Shown piece after piece: positions 29,759 to 39,190 of a stretch of DNA of 42,965 nucleotides. Origin of the DNA: a virus; IMG/VR virus record IMGVR_UViG_3300003321_000240, positions 1 to 42,965 of that record, one strand, 5' to 3'. Under the pieces are notes generated by a model. That model was not told where the DNA came from and searched no databases. It was given only the letters and a program-made list of their open reading frames with translations. Numbering within the stretch: position 1 is the stretch's first letter; each line of letters starts with the position of its first letter. Position numbers and translations under genes: made by a program.

Positions 29759-30382
29759 ATGGCATGTGGAGCATCTAACGCTGGCGACCAAATGCGTCAG
29801 CAACAAATTCAACAGCAGAAGTTGACCGATCAGAGTGTCGGTAAGATCAATCAAGCGTTCTCTGGATTTACGCCGCAGTTCTTTCAAGGAATCCAGAACG
29901 ACTATCAGAATTATGCGTTGCCGCAGTTGCAAAATCAGTATCAGCAAACACAGAATAGGCTTGGGTTTAAGCTTGCGAATCAGGGTTTGCTTGGTTCGAG
30001 CGTTGGCCAAGACCTTTATAATAAGCTTGGTCAGGCGCAAACGCAAAGCCAACAGCAAATCGCTAGTCAAGGCTTGCAGCAGTCGCAGGATATGCAGCGA
30101 CAAGTCGCGCAGCAAAAAGCACAGTTGATCGGCCAAGCACAGCAAGCAACGGATCCGTTGTCGGTCGGTCAGCAAGCTATAGCTATTGCTAGCGGCTTTA
30201 GCGCACCGAGTTCATTCCAACCTATTGGCCAAGCGTTCGGTAATTTCGCCGATCTTTACCTGGCGAATCAATTAAGAAACACATACAATCCAGCAACGGC
30301 CGGTCTTATGAGCCTTGGTTACGGTGGCGGACTTGGCTCGTCGACCGGATTCTTACCCTCAACCAGTTTTGGAGGACGTTAA
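29759..30382 (+). CDS. Gln-rich virion/ejection protein 1
   Basis: 207 residues starting MACGASNAGDQM; more than 20 percent Gln in the middle (QQQIASQGLQQSQDMQRQVA), helical, with a Gly-rich end (GYGGGLGSSTGFLP). Composition and place fit small internal virion proteins ejected into the host with the genome. It shares the MACG start with the next protein, suggesting common ancestry. Confidence 0.65.
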   Translation: MACGASNAGDQMRQQQIQQQKLTDQSVGKINQAFSGFTPQFFQGIQNDYQNYALPQLQNQYQQTQNRLGFKLANQGLLGSSVGQDLYNKLGQAQTQSQQQIASQGLQQSQDMQRQVAQQKAQLIGQAQQATDPLSVGQQAIAIASGFSAPSSFQPIGQAFGNFADLYLANQLRNTYNPATAGLMSLGYGGGLGSSTGFLPSTSFGGR

Positions 30383-30384
30383 TT

Positions 30385-31137
30385 ATGGCATGTGGAACAG
30401 CTTTAGCATTAACAGCGGGTTCGCTTGCAGCAAATGAAGCAGCGAACGTTAATATCAGGCATAAAATGAACGCGTTGACCGGGCAGGAGTTGGCTCGTCA
30501 GCGTGATTTTGCCAAGAAAGGACAAGGTGTTTTTAATCAGTCGCTCGGCTTGAGTACGCCTGGTGCGGCTCAAAGCCAGATACAACAAGGCCAACAGCAG
30601 CTTGGTCAAAGTATTAACCAAGCGCAAGCGGTTCCGCTGTCTTTGTCGATGCCGGGTTCTGATAACGGTAATACGGCGGTTCAGTCGGCGCAGCGTGGTT
30701 TGTCGAACAGGGCGGCAGCGAGCATTGGAGGTTATTCGAACTTTGGCCTTCAACAGCAGTTGAAAGACTTGGACGCCAATAGTCAGCTTGGGTTGATTGG
30801 TAGCAAGGCAAGGGGCTCGATGAACGTGCTACCAACTGAACTGCAACAAGCGCAGCAAAGCCAGCAAGGGTTGCAGACTCTTGGCACATTGTTAGGAGTC
30901 GGTGGCACGCTTGCTGGTCTTTACGGCTTGTCGGCCGCACCGGCAGCAACTGGTGTTTCCTCCGCACAGCTTGCGGGTCTTGGTGCCGGCTACGGCCCGA
31001 TGACTGCGGCGAGTGCTGCATCACTACCGGCATCAACTTTAATGGCCGGTCAATCAGCATGGGCACCTTACTTTCTTGACAGCACTCTTGGCGGTCTTGG
31101 TTATGGTGGAACACTCTCAACTTTAGGAGGTTTATAA
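30385..31137 (+). CDS. Gln/Gly-rich virion/ejection protein 2
   Basis: 250 residues starting MACGTALALTAGSLAANEAA; helical Gln-rich first half and an Ala/Gly/Leu-rich hydrophobic second half (TLLGVGGTLAGLYGLSAAPA) that may enter membrane. Two bases separate it from ejection protein 1. Like T7 gp14/gp15-type proteins it may help form the trans-envelope channel for DNA entry. Confidence 0.65.
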   Translation: MACGTALALTAGSLAANEAANVNIRHKMNALTGQELARQRDFAKKGQGVFNQSLGLSTPGAAQSQIQQGQQQLGQSINQAQAVPLSLSMPGSDNGNTAVQSAQRGLSNRAAASIGGYSNFGLQQQLKDLDANSQLGLIGSKARGSMNVLPTELQQAQQSQQGLQTLGTLLGVGGTLAGLYGLSAAPAATGVSSAQLAGLGAGYGPMTAASAASLPASTLMAGQSAWAPYFLDSTLGGLGYGGTLSTLGGL

Positions 31138-31138
31138 T

Positions 31139-31822
31139 ATGGCTATCATTGGTAATCCGTACGCACAGGATGCAGCAGCTTTCGGTCAGCAAGCTGGCAA
31201 TGCCCTGGCTCAAGGTTTGATTGGGCTACCGCAGCAACGTTACGCTATGGCGTTGCACGAAGCTGGTTTACGTCAGCAAATGTTGCGGAATCAACAGGTC
31301 AATGAATATCGTCAAGGCTTGTTGGGTGTTCGTCAGCAAGGTCTTGAGAATCATAATGCTAACGAGCAAATGGCTAACCAGATTCGTTTAATGATGGCGC
31401 AGATCGCACAGCAGAATGCGGCGAGAGGGCACGTCGAGGGTGGTTATTACATTCCTGGTGCCGGTCAAATGCCCCAAGGTTTGCAGCAAGGAGGAGATAC
31501 GAATAGTCCGCCGCAGCAAGTTGGCGGATTGCCGAACGGTATTGTTGCGCTGCCCAAGCCGCCGTCCACAATGACGCCTAATGAGCAAGTGCGTGCAGCA
31601 TTAGACGCTGGTCGTCTTTATGCCGGTGCGTTAAGCTCGACAAACATTCCTAACATGGACCCGCGGTTTACTAGCACAATGAGTAATTTGTTTTATCGGG
31701 GGTTGCTTCCTACTCAACCGCAACAACAGCAAGTCGCTATGCCGCAAGGCCTTGGAACGAATAACATCGCGCAAGCCAACACTAATCGTATTGGTCGTTT
31801 CTTAGTCGAACCCGTGCAATAA
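31139..31822 (+). CDS. Gln-rich virion/ejection protein 3
   Basis: 227 residues, Gln/Ala/Gly/Asn-rich (MAIIGNPYAQDAAAFGQQAG), largely helical without recognisable domain. One base separates it from the previous gene and one from the giant next gene. Assigned by position and composition only. Confidence 0.6.
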   Translation: MAIIGNPYAQDAAAFGQQAGNALAQGLIGLPQQRYAMALHEAGLRQQMLRNQQVNEYRQGLLGVRQQGLENHNANEQMANQIRLMMAQIAQQNAARGHVEGGYYIPGAGQMPQGLQQGGDTNSPPQQVGGLPNGIVALPKPPSTMTPNEQVRAALDAGRLYAGALSSTNIPNMDPRFTSTMSNLFYRGLLPTQPQQQQVAMPQGLGTNNIAQANTNRIGRFLVEPVQ

Positions 31823-31823
31823 T

Positions 31824-34800
31824 ATGCCGCAATACAAAGTCACTGATCCTGTTAGCGGGAAGTCCTTGATGCTGACGGGCGATTCTCCGCCGACCGAGGA
31901 GGAATTGGGGCAGGTTTTTGCTGCGCATAGCGAGCCTACTAATTTTGTTTCTCCTCACGACACGATTAGTGCAGTCAGCCCAATGCAAGTAAAGCTTGCT
32001 GGATTGCAACCGGGTCTTGATAAAGCTAAAGAGGTTTTATTCCAGCCGCCGTCGGCTATTCAGAATGCTCAGCCAAAGACGTGGTTAGGTGCAGCAGGTA
32101 AGACTGTTGGAGAGCAGTTGACTCCAGCTAACATGGCGATGTTATTTGGTGGTGCAAAGGTCATTGGCGAGGGCTTGCAATACGGAACCCCGCTTGCAAA
32201 AGCTGCTATTAAAACGGGTTTAGCGTACCTTGCCGCTAAAGGCTTGACTGAAGGAACAAAAGAGGCTGCACAAGTCGCTGGCAACAAAGCCGGTGGCTTG
32301 CCATTATCAAGTCCGCAACAAGCTGCTTTAGAACTAGGCGCGTTGGGCAATCTGTCCCAAGCGTTGCCATTGGCTGCTCCGCACTTGCTCGAACCGCAGC
32401 CGCTGAAGCTTACGCCTGATATGTTCGAGTCTTCTCGAATGGGCGAAGTCAACGCACAAGGCAAAGCAATATGGGAAAAAGCTAATTTAGGTAGTCGTAG
32501 TCCCGCCAAAGTCGAGACACCTGTTTCGCAAACGCAACAAACGGCTGTTACTGAGACAATCCCACAGCTTCAAAAACCAGCTACGACTACCGAAAATCTT
32601 GGCATGCTTGACCAGCAGTTTAGGCATGACGTCGGCAATGCCATGCAGATCGCGTCGTTGCATGGAACGGCGGGCAATTTTAGTCCGGTAGAGGTTGTAA
32701 GAGCGCAGAACGTGATTAAGAACATTGCGTTGCAAGCGAACGAAGGGAAGGATATGTCAGCAGCGTTGGCTGATGCGCGTTCAAGAATCGCTGACGTGGG
32801 GGCGTATAATAAGAATCAACGTTCCTTTCAATCTGCCATTTCCAAAAATGACGAAGCTGCCTTACAGAAAGCATGGACAATTAACGAACAACTGAAAAAC
32901 AAATACGGCGGAATGCCGCCTACGATCGAAGGAGTTAACGAAAATGCCATACAAAAGCCAAGCACAGGAACGGTTCTTCAACGCGAACAAGAGCAATTTG
33001 GAGGAGCGGGGAGTCAACGTGGACGAATTCAACCAGGCCAGCAAGGGCAAGAAGTTGCCCAAGAAAGTCAGCAAGCACAAGGAGGCCAAAAAGGCGTTGT
33101 ACAAACAGCACCTGAAAACCAAGTACCCGGAAATGTCGAGCAAGGAACAGGAGGAACACGCGGAGTTAATGGCCAAGGCAATGCGGGATTAGGTTCAGTC
33201 CGGAATCAGGACATGACGGCTGGGCAGGATGCAAAATATCCGTTGTCGACGAGTAAGCATGAAGGTAAGATGGTTGATGCGGAAGGGAGGACGGTTGACC
33301 CGAAGACGCATAAGACGACGGGGGAACTGGGGGCAATCTTCCCGCAATCACCTTTGCAGCAAGCCTTAACTCAAATGGGCGGCAAAGGCTCGACGGTTGT
33401 TCATCCGGTTGTTCAAAACGCCCTTAACAAGCTTAGCGGCGTTAAGGCCACGGCCAACGATATCTTCGACGCGGTTACCGATCCTCAAGTCTGGAAAGCC
33501 CGCAAGCTTGGCTTTCAGCGTTACGACTTGCCTAAGACCGAAGCCGCGTCGCCGGGTTTAGCTAATGCCGTTAGCAAGTATGCAAATAGCGGCACGGCAG
33601 CGTTGTTAAGAGCGAACGCAGAGATTACGAAGGTCCTTGGCGATAAAACGAACGATGATCAGTTCCGCAAGCAGCTTGGCGGTATTATTTACGAAGACAT
33701 GCGTCAAGCAGAGGGTGGCATTGGGAACTCGGTTCTTAAGTTAAAGAACGGCCCATTCGCTAATCAAGCGCAGTACGACGCAGCGTTAAAGAACCCGGAA
33801 ATGCAAGCTGCGTTACAGCGTTGGAAGCAGTTGATTCAGGCTCCCGCGACTGAAATGCATCAAAAGGTTGGTGGGACGCTTGCGGAATCCGGCAAGGAGA
33901 CTGGAGCGTTCGCTAACTTGATCGCTGTCATGCAGGACGATCAGCCGCTTGATACGCATGCAACGCCTAATGTTGGCCCGTTGTCAACGATGAAGAAGGC
34001 GTCAGCCTTTAGCAAGGAGCGTAAGTTCACCGGCCAAGAATACAATCTTGACGCTAGAGACATGGCGTTAAGGATGCTGACAAAGAACGCTGCGGAGTTT
34101 AATAAACGGCTGGTTTATGAGCAGCTTGAAAAGACAGGCCAAGGCAAGCTGTTGAAACCCGGCGAGGACGTCCCGCAAGGCATGAAGGTCTTGCCGAATC
34201 CGGTAACGCTGCGATCGGTAGTTATTAAAAACGCTGATGGCTCGACTGACGTTGTTGGCCAGAATTTGCGCTTGGCGGTTAATGAGCGTATCGCTCCTGA
34301 AATCAAACAAGCTTTCCAGCTTAACACCAACTGGAAAGAATGGATGAAGGAAACTAGTCCAGCGTTGAATCAGTTAAGTCAAGCGGTGATTAAGACGCAG
34401 GTGGGCCTAGGCATCGACCTTGGTTTTCATACATTCAACGACATGATATCGGTAGCTACATCACCAAAAGGCATGCACGAAATTCCGCAAAAGGTTGTTG
34501 CGGCTGCGAAAGCACGTAGCGACTTGATTGCGAACGAGCCAGCCGTGCAAGAAGAACTTGCTAAAATGGCGGAGTCGGGCGTAACGTTTCGTGGCGACTC
34601 GATGGGTGGATGGAGCAGCCATGTTTTGAAAACGGTGGATACAGTTACTCGGCTTGTTCTTAACCGAGAATATGAAGACCTTGTGAAGGAGGGTAAAGTT
34701 GTTGACTCTCCTGCCGAACGCCGCCGCTATATCAATGGACGTGCTGGCCAGTACAACAAGCGAATGATGACCTGGTTTCAACAAGGTATGCAGGAGACGG

Positions 34801-35927
34801 GACTTGGAGCATTCAATGTTGCAGGCAGGAATTTCAACCGTCTTGCTATTGGGAATTTGACAATGAGTCCGGGAGTGAAAGCGAAGACTAATGTCGATGC
34901 GTTGCGGCTTAGGTTGTCAATCGCTTTAGGCGTCGCTACAGCAGCTGTCGTTACTCCAGCGTTAATCAACATGGCCACGACTGGCGAGCCTCAACCGGCT
35001 GGTACAGAACTCGGCGATATCGTCTTGTTCAAGAACAAAGACGGCACCTACAAAACAATCAACATGCGCAAGTGGGCGATGCTTGAACGTGGAGGACGTG
35101 CTAGCGGGCTTGGCAAGGTTATGTCGGAACAAGTTATGCCGAGATTGCGCGGCGAGCAGCCAGCTACGCTTGGCCAAACTGCGAAGGATTCGTTGCGGGA
35201 CATGATGACGACTGGCTTGGCTCCGTATAGCGGGCCGCCGGTTAATGTGGCATCTACTTTGCTTACTGGCAAAACAGACTTCGGCATTCCTGGTATGGGA
35301 TATGAGCAGCGCACACCTGGCGAGAAGCCTATTCTTGGCATGTATCCGGAAGCTGCCGCGGGTTCGTTGAATCCGCTAGTCGGCCCGTTCGTAGGCTCGG
35401 CTGGTTCCGGCAAAGGAACGCCGCTTGATCGAGCCGGCCAGCGTATTGGGAGTATTGTTGGCGTGCAAGACAGCCGCTCGCCTTTGTCGATCATTAGGAA
35501 CAGGGCAACGCAGTTCAAGGTTAGAAATAACATCCATACCGACGATTCGTCCTTTGCGCCAAGCGAGTTTATTCCCTTGAAGCAAGCGTTGTTGGAAGGA
35601 GATACAGAACGCGCAAAAGAAGCCTACCAGTTGTTGCTTCATGACAAAGCCCAAGGGCATCCGTCGCTAGATGACGATTCTGCTAAACACCAAGCCATGA
35701 TGAACATCCAGAGCGAGTTCTCAAAAATGGAGAATTTCAGGTTTGTGAATAAAGAGAGCGAGGCGATGTTTAAGGCGAGCTTGTCCCCAGAGCAACGGAA
35801 GATGTATGATCTTGCCGTCCAGCAGCAGAAGGACATTGCGAATAAGTTCTTTGCGGAGATTCAAGGTAAGATGGACAATAAAAAGCATGGGTTTCAGCCG
35901 CCACGGTTGGGCAAGCTTAAGCTTTAA
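31824..35927 (+). CDS. Giant internal virion (ejection) protein
   Basis: 1367 residues, the largest gene, in the position of T7 gp16-like ejection proteins. N-terminal 250 residues include hydrophobic/helical stretches; residues about 374-460 are a Gln/Gly-rich linker coinciding exactly with a nested gene in another frame; residues about 500-1340 are ordered and helical (e.g. LGIDLGFHTFNDMISVATSP, a hydrophobic segment near LRLSIALGVATAAVVTPALI). I see no lytic transglycosylase or peptidase motif. The stop overlaps the convergent HNH gene by 4 bp, with no terminator. It is presumably packed in the head and released through the tail. Confidence 0.8.
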   Translation: MPQYKVTDPVSGKSLMLTGDSPPTEEELGQVFAAHSEPTNFVSPHDTISAVSPMQVKLAGLQPGLDKAKEVLFQPPSAIQNAQPKTWLGAAGKTVGEQLTPANMAMLFGGAKVIGEGLQYGTPLAKAAIKTGLAYLAAKGLTEGTKEAAQVAGNKAGGLPLSSPQQAALELGALGNLSQALPLAAPHLLEPQPLKLTPDMFESSRMGEVNAQGKAIWEKANLGSRSPAKVETPVSQTQQTAVTETIPQLQKPATTTENLGMLDQQFRHDVGNAMQIASLHGTAGNFSPVEVVRAQNVIKNIALQANEGKDMSAALADARSRIADVGAYNKNQRSFQSAISKNDEAALQKAWTINEQLKNKYGGMPPTIEGVNENAIQKPSTGTVLQREQEQFGGAGSQRGRIQPGQQGQEVAQESQQAQGGQKGVVQTAPENQVPGNVEQGTGGTRGVNGQGNAGLGSVRNQDMTAGQDAKYPLSTSKHEGKMVDAEGRTVDPKTHKTTGELGAIFPQSPLQQALTQMGGKGSTVVHPVVQNALNKLSGVKATANDIFDAVTDPQVWKARKLGFQRYDLPKTEAASPGLANAVSKYANSGTAALLRANAEITKVLGDKTNDDQFRKQLGGIIYEDMRQAEGGIGNSVLKLKNGPFANQAQYDAALKNPEMQAALQRWKQLIQAPATEMHQKVGGTLAESGKETGAFANLIAVMQDDQPLDTHATPNVGPLSTMKKASAFSKERKFTGQEYNLDARDMALRMLTKNAAEFNKRLVYEQLEKTGQGKLLKPGEDVPQGMKVLPNPVTLRSVVIKNADGSTDVVGQNLRLAVNERIAPEIKQAFQLNTNWKEWMKETSPALNQLSQAVIKTQVGLGIDLGFHTFNDMISVATSPKGMHEIPQKVVAAAKARSDLIANEPAVQEELAKMAESGVTFRGDSMGGWSSHVLKTVDTVTRLVLNREYEDLVKEGKVVDSPAERRRYINGRAGQYNKRMMTWFQQGMQETGLGAFNVAGRNFNRLAIGNLTMSPGVKAKTNVDALRLRLSIALGVATAAVVTPALINMATTGEPQPAGTELGDIVLFKNKDGTYKTINMRKWAMLERGGRASGLGKVMSEQVMPRLRGEQPATLGQTAKDSLRDMMTTGLAPYSGPPVNVASTLLTGKTDFGIPGMGYEQRTPGEKPILGMYPEAAAGSLNPLVGPFVGSAGSGKGTPLDRAGQRIGSIVGVQDSRSPLSIIRNRATQFKVRNNIHTDDSSFAPSEFIPLKQALLEGDTERAKEAYQLLLHDKAQGHPSLDDDSAKHQAMMNIQSEFSKMENFRFVNKESEAMFKASLSPEQRKMYDLAVQQQKDIANKFFAEIQGKMDNKKHGFQPPRLGKLKL
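32944..33192 (+). CDS. Nested out-of-frame small basic protein gene
   Basis: 82 residues in the +1 frame relative to the giant ejection gene: MPYKSQAQERFFNANKSNLE, then VDEFNQASKGKKLPKKV and a Lys-rich helical end (EQEEHAELMAKAMRD). The opening 'P-x-K-S-x-A-Q-x-R-x-F' and 'A-S-K-G-K-K-L-P' pattern is that of small phage proteins I have seen as separate genes. A perfect AAGGAG lies 9 bases before its ATG. In the giant frame the same DNA gives featureless Q/G-rich linker. The stop TAG is followed at once by a dispersed palindrome. Function unknown. Confidence 0.75.
   Translation: MPYKSQAQERFFNANKSNLEERGVNVDEFNQASKGKKLPKKVSKHKEAKKALYKQHLKTKYPEMSSKEQEEHAELMAKAMRD
33198..33212. repeat. Dispersed palindrome, copy 8
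   Basis: GTCC-GGAATCA-GGAC starting directly after the nested gene's stop and translated within the giant ejection protein as SVRNQD. Confidence 0.8.
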
Positions 35928-36439
35928 TCAAGACGTTTCCAGCTTAACGTTTTGAGCCATATCAACGTCATTTCAAAATAATTGAACAACTCTTGATGGA
36001 AGAGTTTGCTTTCTTTGTCCAAGCAAGCTTCCCACGTTATTGGTTCGATGTTAAGTAAGTAGTCTCTGCTTTCAAACCAGTCTGTGCGATAACGCATCCA
36101 TAGTCGTCTTGCTTGTTCTCTTTCTATGTAACCTTTCAAGGAGCCGTCAAGTTTCTCCATTTCTTCTTTTGACCACTCAACCGCTTTAGTTCTTTCGTTA
36201 AGTTTGTGACTTACCTCTCGACAGCGATCGTGAAATGTATCAAACACTCTTGATGCAAGAATTGAGTTGCAACTTGCGCAGCAATGTGCTACAGGCCCAA
36301 ACGCCGTGCTTCTTCTTTTAGGTTTAATCAAGCAGGTTTGAAACGCAACAGGAATTACATGATCTAATTGCGTAGCTGGGTCGCCGCAATAAGTGCAAAG
36401 TTTGCTACAACCGATTACAAAGAACGGATAATTGCTCAT
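35924..36439 (-). CDS. HNH endonuclease
   Basis: 171 residues. C15/C18 (CTYCG) and C54/C57 (CASCN) make the zinc site; LDHVIPV supplies D26-H27 and N58 and H70 complete a beta-beta-alpha metal HNH core. The rest is a helical, basic C-terminal region. Free-standing HNH genes at the junction of phage modules are often homing-type nucleases; some assist terminase. Here it is the last gene of a leftward unit and overlaps the convergent ejection gene. Confidence 0.85.
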   Translation of the reverse strand: MSNYPFFVIGCSKLCTYCGDPATQLDHVIPVAFQTCLIKPKRRSTAFGPVAHCCASCNSILASRVFDTFHDRCREVSHKLNERTKAVEWSKEEMEKLDGSLKGYIEREQARRLWMRYRTDWFESRDYLLNIEPITWEACLDKESKLFHQELFNYFEMTLIWLKTLSWKRLD

Positions 36440-36660
36440 TTAAACTCCTTAACTATTTTAGTTATCCAAGCTTGGTTTGTACAGACAGGGCTGCAATACT
36501 TTTGATGTGCTCTTTTCGGGTTAAACGGCTTCTTACAATTCTTGCATCGACGTGATGCAACCCATTCAATAGGGTCCCACTGCTCTAGTTCTTCTCGACT
36601 TTTTGGCTTCCTGCCTTTTGTTAGCCTAAATTTAGTTGCTTTTCTTAATGTATTTTTCAT
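36436..36660 (-). CDS. Small basic zinc-finger protein (74 aa)
   Basis: A basic N terminus (KATKFRLTKGRKPKSREELE) then a zinc finger CKNCKKPFNPKRAHQKYCSP-VC. The C-x2-C...H-x2-Y-C-x3-C arrangement is frequent in small phage DNA-binding proteins and in nuclease accessory fingers. It overlaps the HNH gene by ATGA and may act with it. The 124-bp spacer upstream (36661-36784) holds small hairpins and no gene. Confidence 0.75.
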   Translation of the reverse strand: MKNTLRKATKFRLTKGRKPKSREELEQWDPIEWVASRRCKNCKKPFNPKRAHQKYCSPVCTNQAWITKIVKEFK

Positions 36661-36784
36661 GCGAGAGGCTTCTAGCTATGATGATATTGCCGGAGGCAAA
36701 TGCCTCTTAAATCGCTTCTAATGCGCGGCGCGGGGCATCATAGTGCCTAGTCCGCGGTCGTCAGACCATCACAAAAGCAGATTC

Positions 36785-38032
36785 TCACTTGCCCTGTTCT
36801 TGCCGCATCTTTTCAAAATGCTGATAGCCGTCTGGAGTGAAGTAGAACGTTCGGGTCACTCCGTCCTTATTAGCTTGCGCTACAATAAGCTCGCCAGTTT
36901 TGACGTACGAATTAACAATTTCAAGGAACTCTGGGCTGGTTGCAAAACGGCGGAAGTACTTCAAGACATTAACCTCTGTTTGCATGCCACCAGTGCGTTC
37001 GATGAAGTCGATGAGTTGCGAGCCGACACCAGCAAGTTCATTACGCCCGATGCCGCTGGTCAGCTTGAGGATTGGTGTTTCCAATCGAGTCACCAACTCC
37101 AATGCAGCTTGCAAGTGATCGGCACCGAGTTTGCGGTCAAATGGCCGCTCGGTCATTTTTAATATAGTCGCTACCTTCAACGTCTGCATCGGCTTCGTAG
37201 CGTGGAACTGAGAAAGAATCGGATCGTTTGGTATTGAGCCAGCAGAGTAATGTTGCTTATACCAGGGTTCCCACCATTTTGTCGCAGTGTCGTCAAACCG
37301 GATTGCACCCGAAAATGCGTCGGCTTCTTTAAGATGTTCGATAACGCGGCTCATTGCTGCGTCGGCACCAACGGGCTTTCGGGGGAACGGGATGACCTTC
37401 GTCTTCTTCCCAACAACAATAATCATGCGTCGCCCCATGCCGGAAGAAAACAAGTCAAGTTTCAAGTTCGCCATAAACCATTCAGGCACGGCACCCGCGA
37501 TCATTGATACATGCGGGTTTTCAAACCATTGCTTGCGTCCTGGGTTCTCGATGCGGTCTTTCTTAAAGCCGGTTGAAAACCGCTTGCCATCGAACACTTG
37601 AATCAAGAACTGCATCATTTTGACTTTGTCGACGGAGAGGAAGTTGTTGAGTTCGTCGTTAAGGATGTAGAACGGACGATAGGCTTGCAAGTGGCCGGTT
37701 TCGGCTTTCCATGTTTTAGGGTTGGTGTCGGAGTCTGTCGCCATTTGTAGGGCGATGTCTTCTCTGGATTGTACGCTGGCCGAGAGCATGAGGTTAGGAA
37801 AATGCTCGACCATAATGTCTTGGTTGACACCTAGGCAAGTGTTCTTACCAGAGCCAGCGTCGCCGACAAGGCAGTTATAAAGGTTTGGAGGAAACTTGAA
37901 GTAGTCTCCATGTTCTACCCAAACCTTGCGGCCGAGGATGTGCCCTAGCAAGTTGAGACCACCCCAGTACAGGTATTCCTCGGGTGTTTCGTTGCCAGAA
38001 CTGTAGTAGATGTAGTCGTTTAGAAAACCCAT
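36785..38032 (-). CDS. DUF3987-type replicative ATPase/helicase
   Basis: 415 residues matching DUF3987 proteins (P-loop ATPases related to primase-associated helicases): MGFLNDYIYYSSGNETPEEY opening, Walker A GDAGSGKN (57-64), Walker B ILNDE (D126-E127), then AGAVPEWFMANL and the sensor region SSGMGRRMIIVV. There is no primase domain, so priming must come from elsewhere. It likely unwinds DNA for the polymerase encoded upstream. A dispersed palindrome fills the 34-bp gap to the ligase gene. Confidence 0.82.
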   Translation of the reverse strand: MGFLNDYIYYSSGNETPEEYLYWGGLNLLGHILGRKVWVEHGDYFKFPPNLYNCLVGDAGSGKNTCLGVNQDIMVEHFPNLMLSASVQSREDIALQMATDSDTNPKTWKAETGHLQAYRPFYILNDELNNFLSVDKVKMMQFLIQVFDGKRFSTGFKKDRIENPGRKQWFENPHVSMIAGAVPEWFMANLKLDLFSSGMGRRMIIVVGKKTKVIPFPRKPVGADAAMSRVIEHLKEADAFSGAIRFDDTATKWWEPWYKQHYSAGSIPNDPILSQFHATKPMQTLKVATILKMTERPFDRKLGADHLQAALELVTRLETPILKLTSGIGRNELAGVGSQLIDFIERTGGMQTEVNVLKYFRRFATSPEFLEIVNSYVKTGELIVAQANKDGVTRTFYFTPDGYQHFEKMRQEQGK

Positions 38033-38043
38033 AGTTATGTTTA

Positions 38044-38058
38044 GTCCGGAATTAGGAC
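38044..38058. repeat. Dispersed palindrome, copy 9
   Basis: GTCC-GGAATTA-GGAC with near-symmetric flanks GTTTA and GGAAC, occupying the 34-bp gap between the ligase and helicase genes. Confidence 0.8.
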
Positions 38059-38066
38059 GGAACAGC

Positions 38067-39011
38067 TTAATCCAATTCTGGCCGAAACCTAACTAGGGAG
38101 CCAATGCGTGGCTTGTCCTTTGTACCGTGTGGCATGAACTTATACTCAATATGCTTACCTTTCCATTTTTCTGGATACTTTTGATAATCCTGCCACCAAG
38201 CTGTTTTGATTGCAGCGTCTTGCCCCTTGCCGGGTTTGACCCGGAAGCTTAGGCCGTCCTGCTCAACAACGAACGCGCCAACCATTCCAGCGGGTTCGTA
38301 AAGGTCTTGTTCATAACGCCGCTCAAGATGACCGAGTTCGTTCTTTGTGCGCTCAACACCTTGCTTGAGCTTCATCTGTTCTTCAACGCCAACAATCATC
38401 GCGTCGTGAGTTACGAACTCCTTGAACTTCCATAAGCCGTCCTGGTTAACCGTGCATCGACCATGTTTATACTTCGCTTGAAGCTGACGCAAGATCATGC
38501 CTTCGTGGCCTAGGTCAAGTTGGCCGATAAAGAATTGTTCAGCTTCTTGCGCATTAGCGACGGTCCATTGTTCAACAAGCTTAACATGCTCAAAGCCTGC
38601 AAGCGTTTGCGAGTAGTTAATATAGCGGTTGATAAAGACCGGCTCCTCGTCAAAGTCCCATTGGCGTTCGGTCATTGTGTCGAAGATATAGTAGCCGACG
38701 TGATCAGGAATCGACGCATCGTAGGAGCGGACGATCGACTGCAGCTCGTTAAACGGAATCTCAGGACTCCAGATTTCGCCATCCGTAACAATGCGATGCT
38801 CGAAACAATGAACCATTAGGTTTTCAAGATGTTTCATTAGGTTGCGGTTGGGAAATTCTTTTAGCTTAGGGCTAAGTAGCTTCTCGCCGCAAAGGTTAAG
38901 ACAACGAAAGCCGTCGAACTTTGTCGACGCAAGCTGTGGATAAACGATCTTGCTATGATCGAACGCAACAATCTCGTTCGGGCCTTTCATGAGTTGTTTT
39001 AAGATAGCCAT
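38067..39011 (-). CDS. ATP-dependent DNA ligase
   Basis: 314 residues. The nucleotidyltransferase motif I is TKFDGFR with adenylated Lys31; later motifs include DGEIW, GYYIFDTM, EGMILRQ and the motif V-like WKFKEF. A short OB-like domain completes it (KGKHIEYKFMPHGTKDKPRI). It seals nicks in replicated or recombined phage DNA. Size and motifs match small viral ligases. Neighbours are polymerase and helicase genes. Confidence 0.9.
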   Translation of the reverse strand: MAILKQLMKGPNEIVAFDHSKIVYPQLASTKFDGFRCLNLCGEKLLSPKLKEFPNRNLMKHLENLMVHCFEHRIVTDGEIWSPEIPFNELQSIVRSYDASIPDHVGYYIFDTMTERQWDFDEEPVFINRYINYSQTLAGFEHVKLVEQWTVANAQEAEQFFIGQLDLGHEGMILRQLQAKYKHGRCTVNQDGLWKFKEFVTHDAMIVGVEEQMKLKQGVERTKNELGHLERRYEQDLYEPAGMVGAFVVEQDGLSFRVKPGKGQDAAIKTAWWQDYQKYPEKWKGKHIEYKFMPHGTKDKPRIGSLVRFRPELD

Positions 39012-39190
39012 ACTTGAACCTTGGTTGGGTGGTGTTGTTTGATTTCTACCTCTGTAAAGCGGAGTGAGATTTCTTTCTCGAAGTCGTCGACGGAGCTATG
39101 AGCGGCAACGTCGAACAAGGAATGAAAGACGACTTCAGCTTGAGAGTTGTTGCATTGTTGCAAGTTGTTAACGAGTTCTTGAACGGTCAT
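38999..39190 (-). CDS. Small hypothetical protein (63 aa)
   Basis: MTVQELVNNLQQCNNSQAEV opening, then a beta/alpha segment ending VQVWLS. The 'MTV-x-E-L-x-x-x-L' start with a beta strand is common among small phage proteins of unknown function. It overlaps the polymerase gene (ATGA) and the ligase gene, sitting between them. Confidence 0.65.
   Translation of the reverse strand: MTVQELVNNLQQCNNSQAEVVFHSLFDVAAHSSVDDFEKEISLRFTEVEIKQHHPTKVQVWLS

Noticed and set aside
29510-30175. Leu-rich 221-residue minus-strand frame, and a similar one at 30614-31213
   Set aside because: These are antisense images of Gln-rich genes (Gln codons read as Leu/Cys on the other strand).
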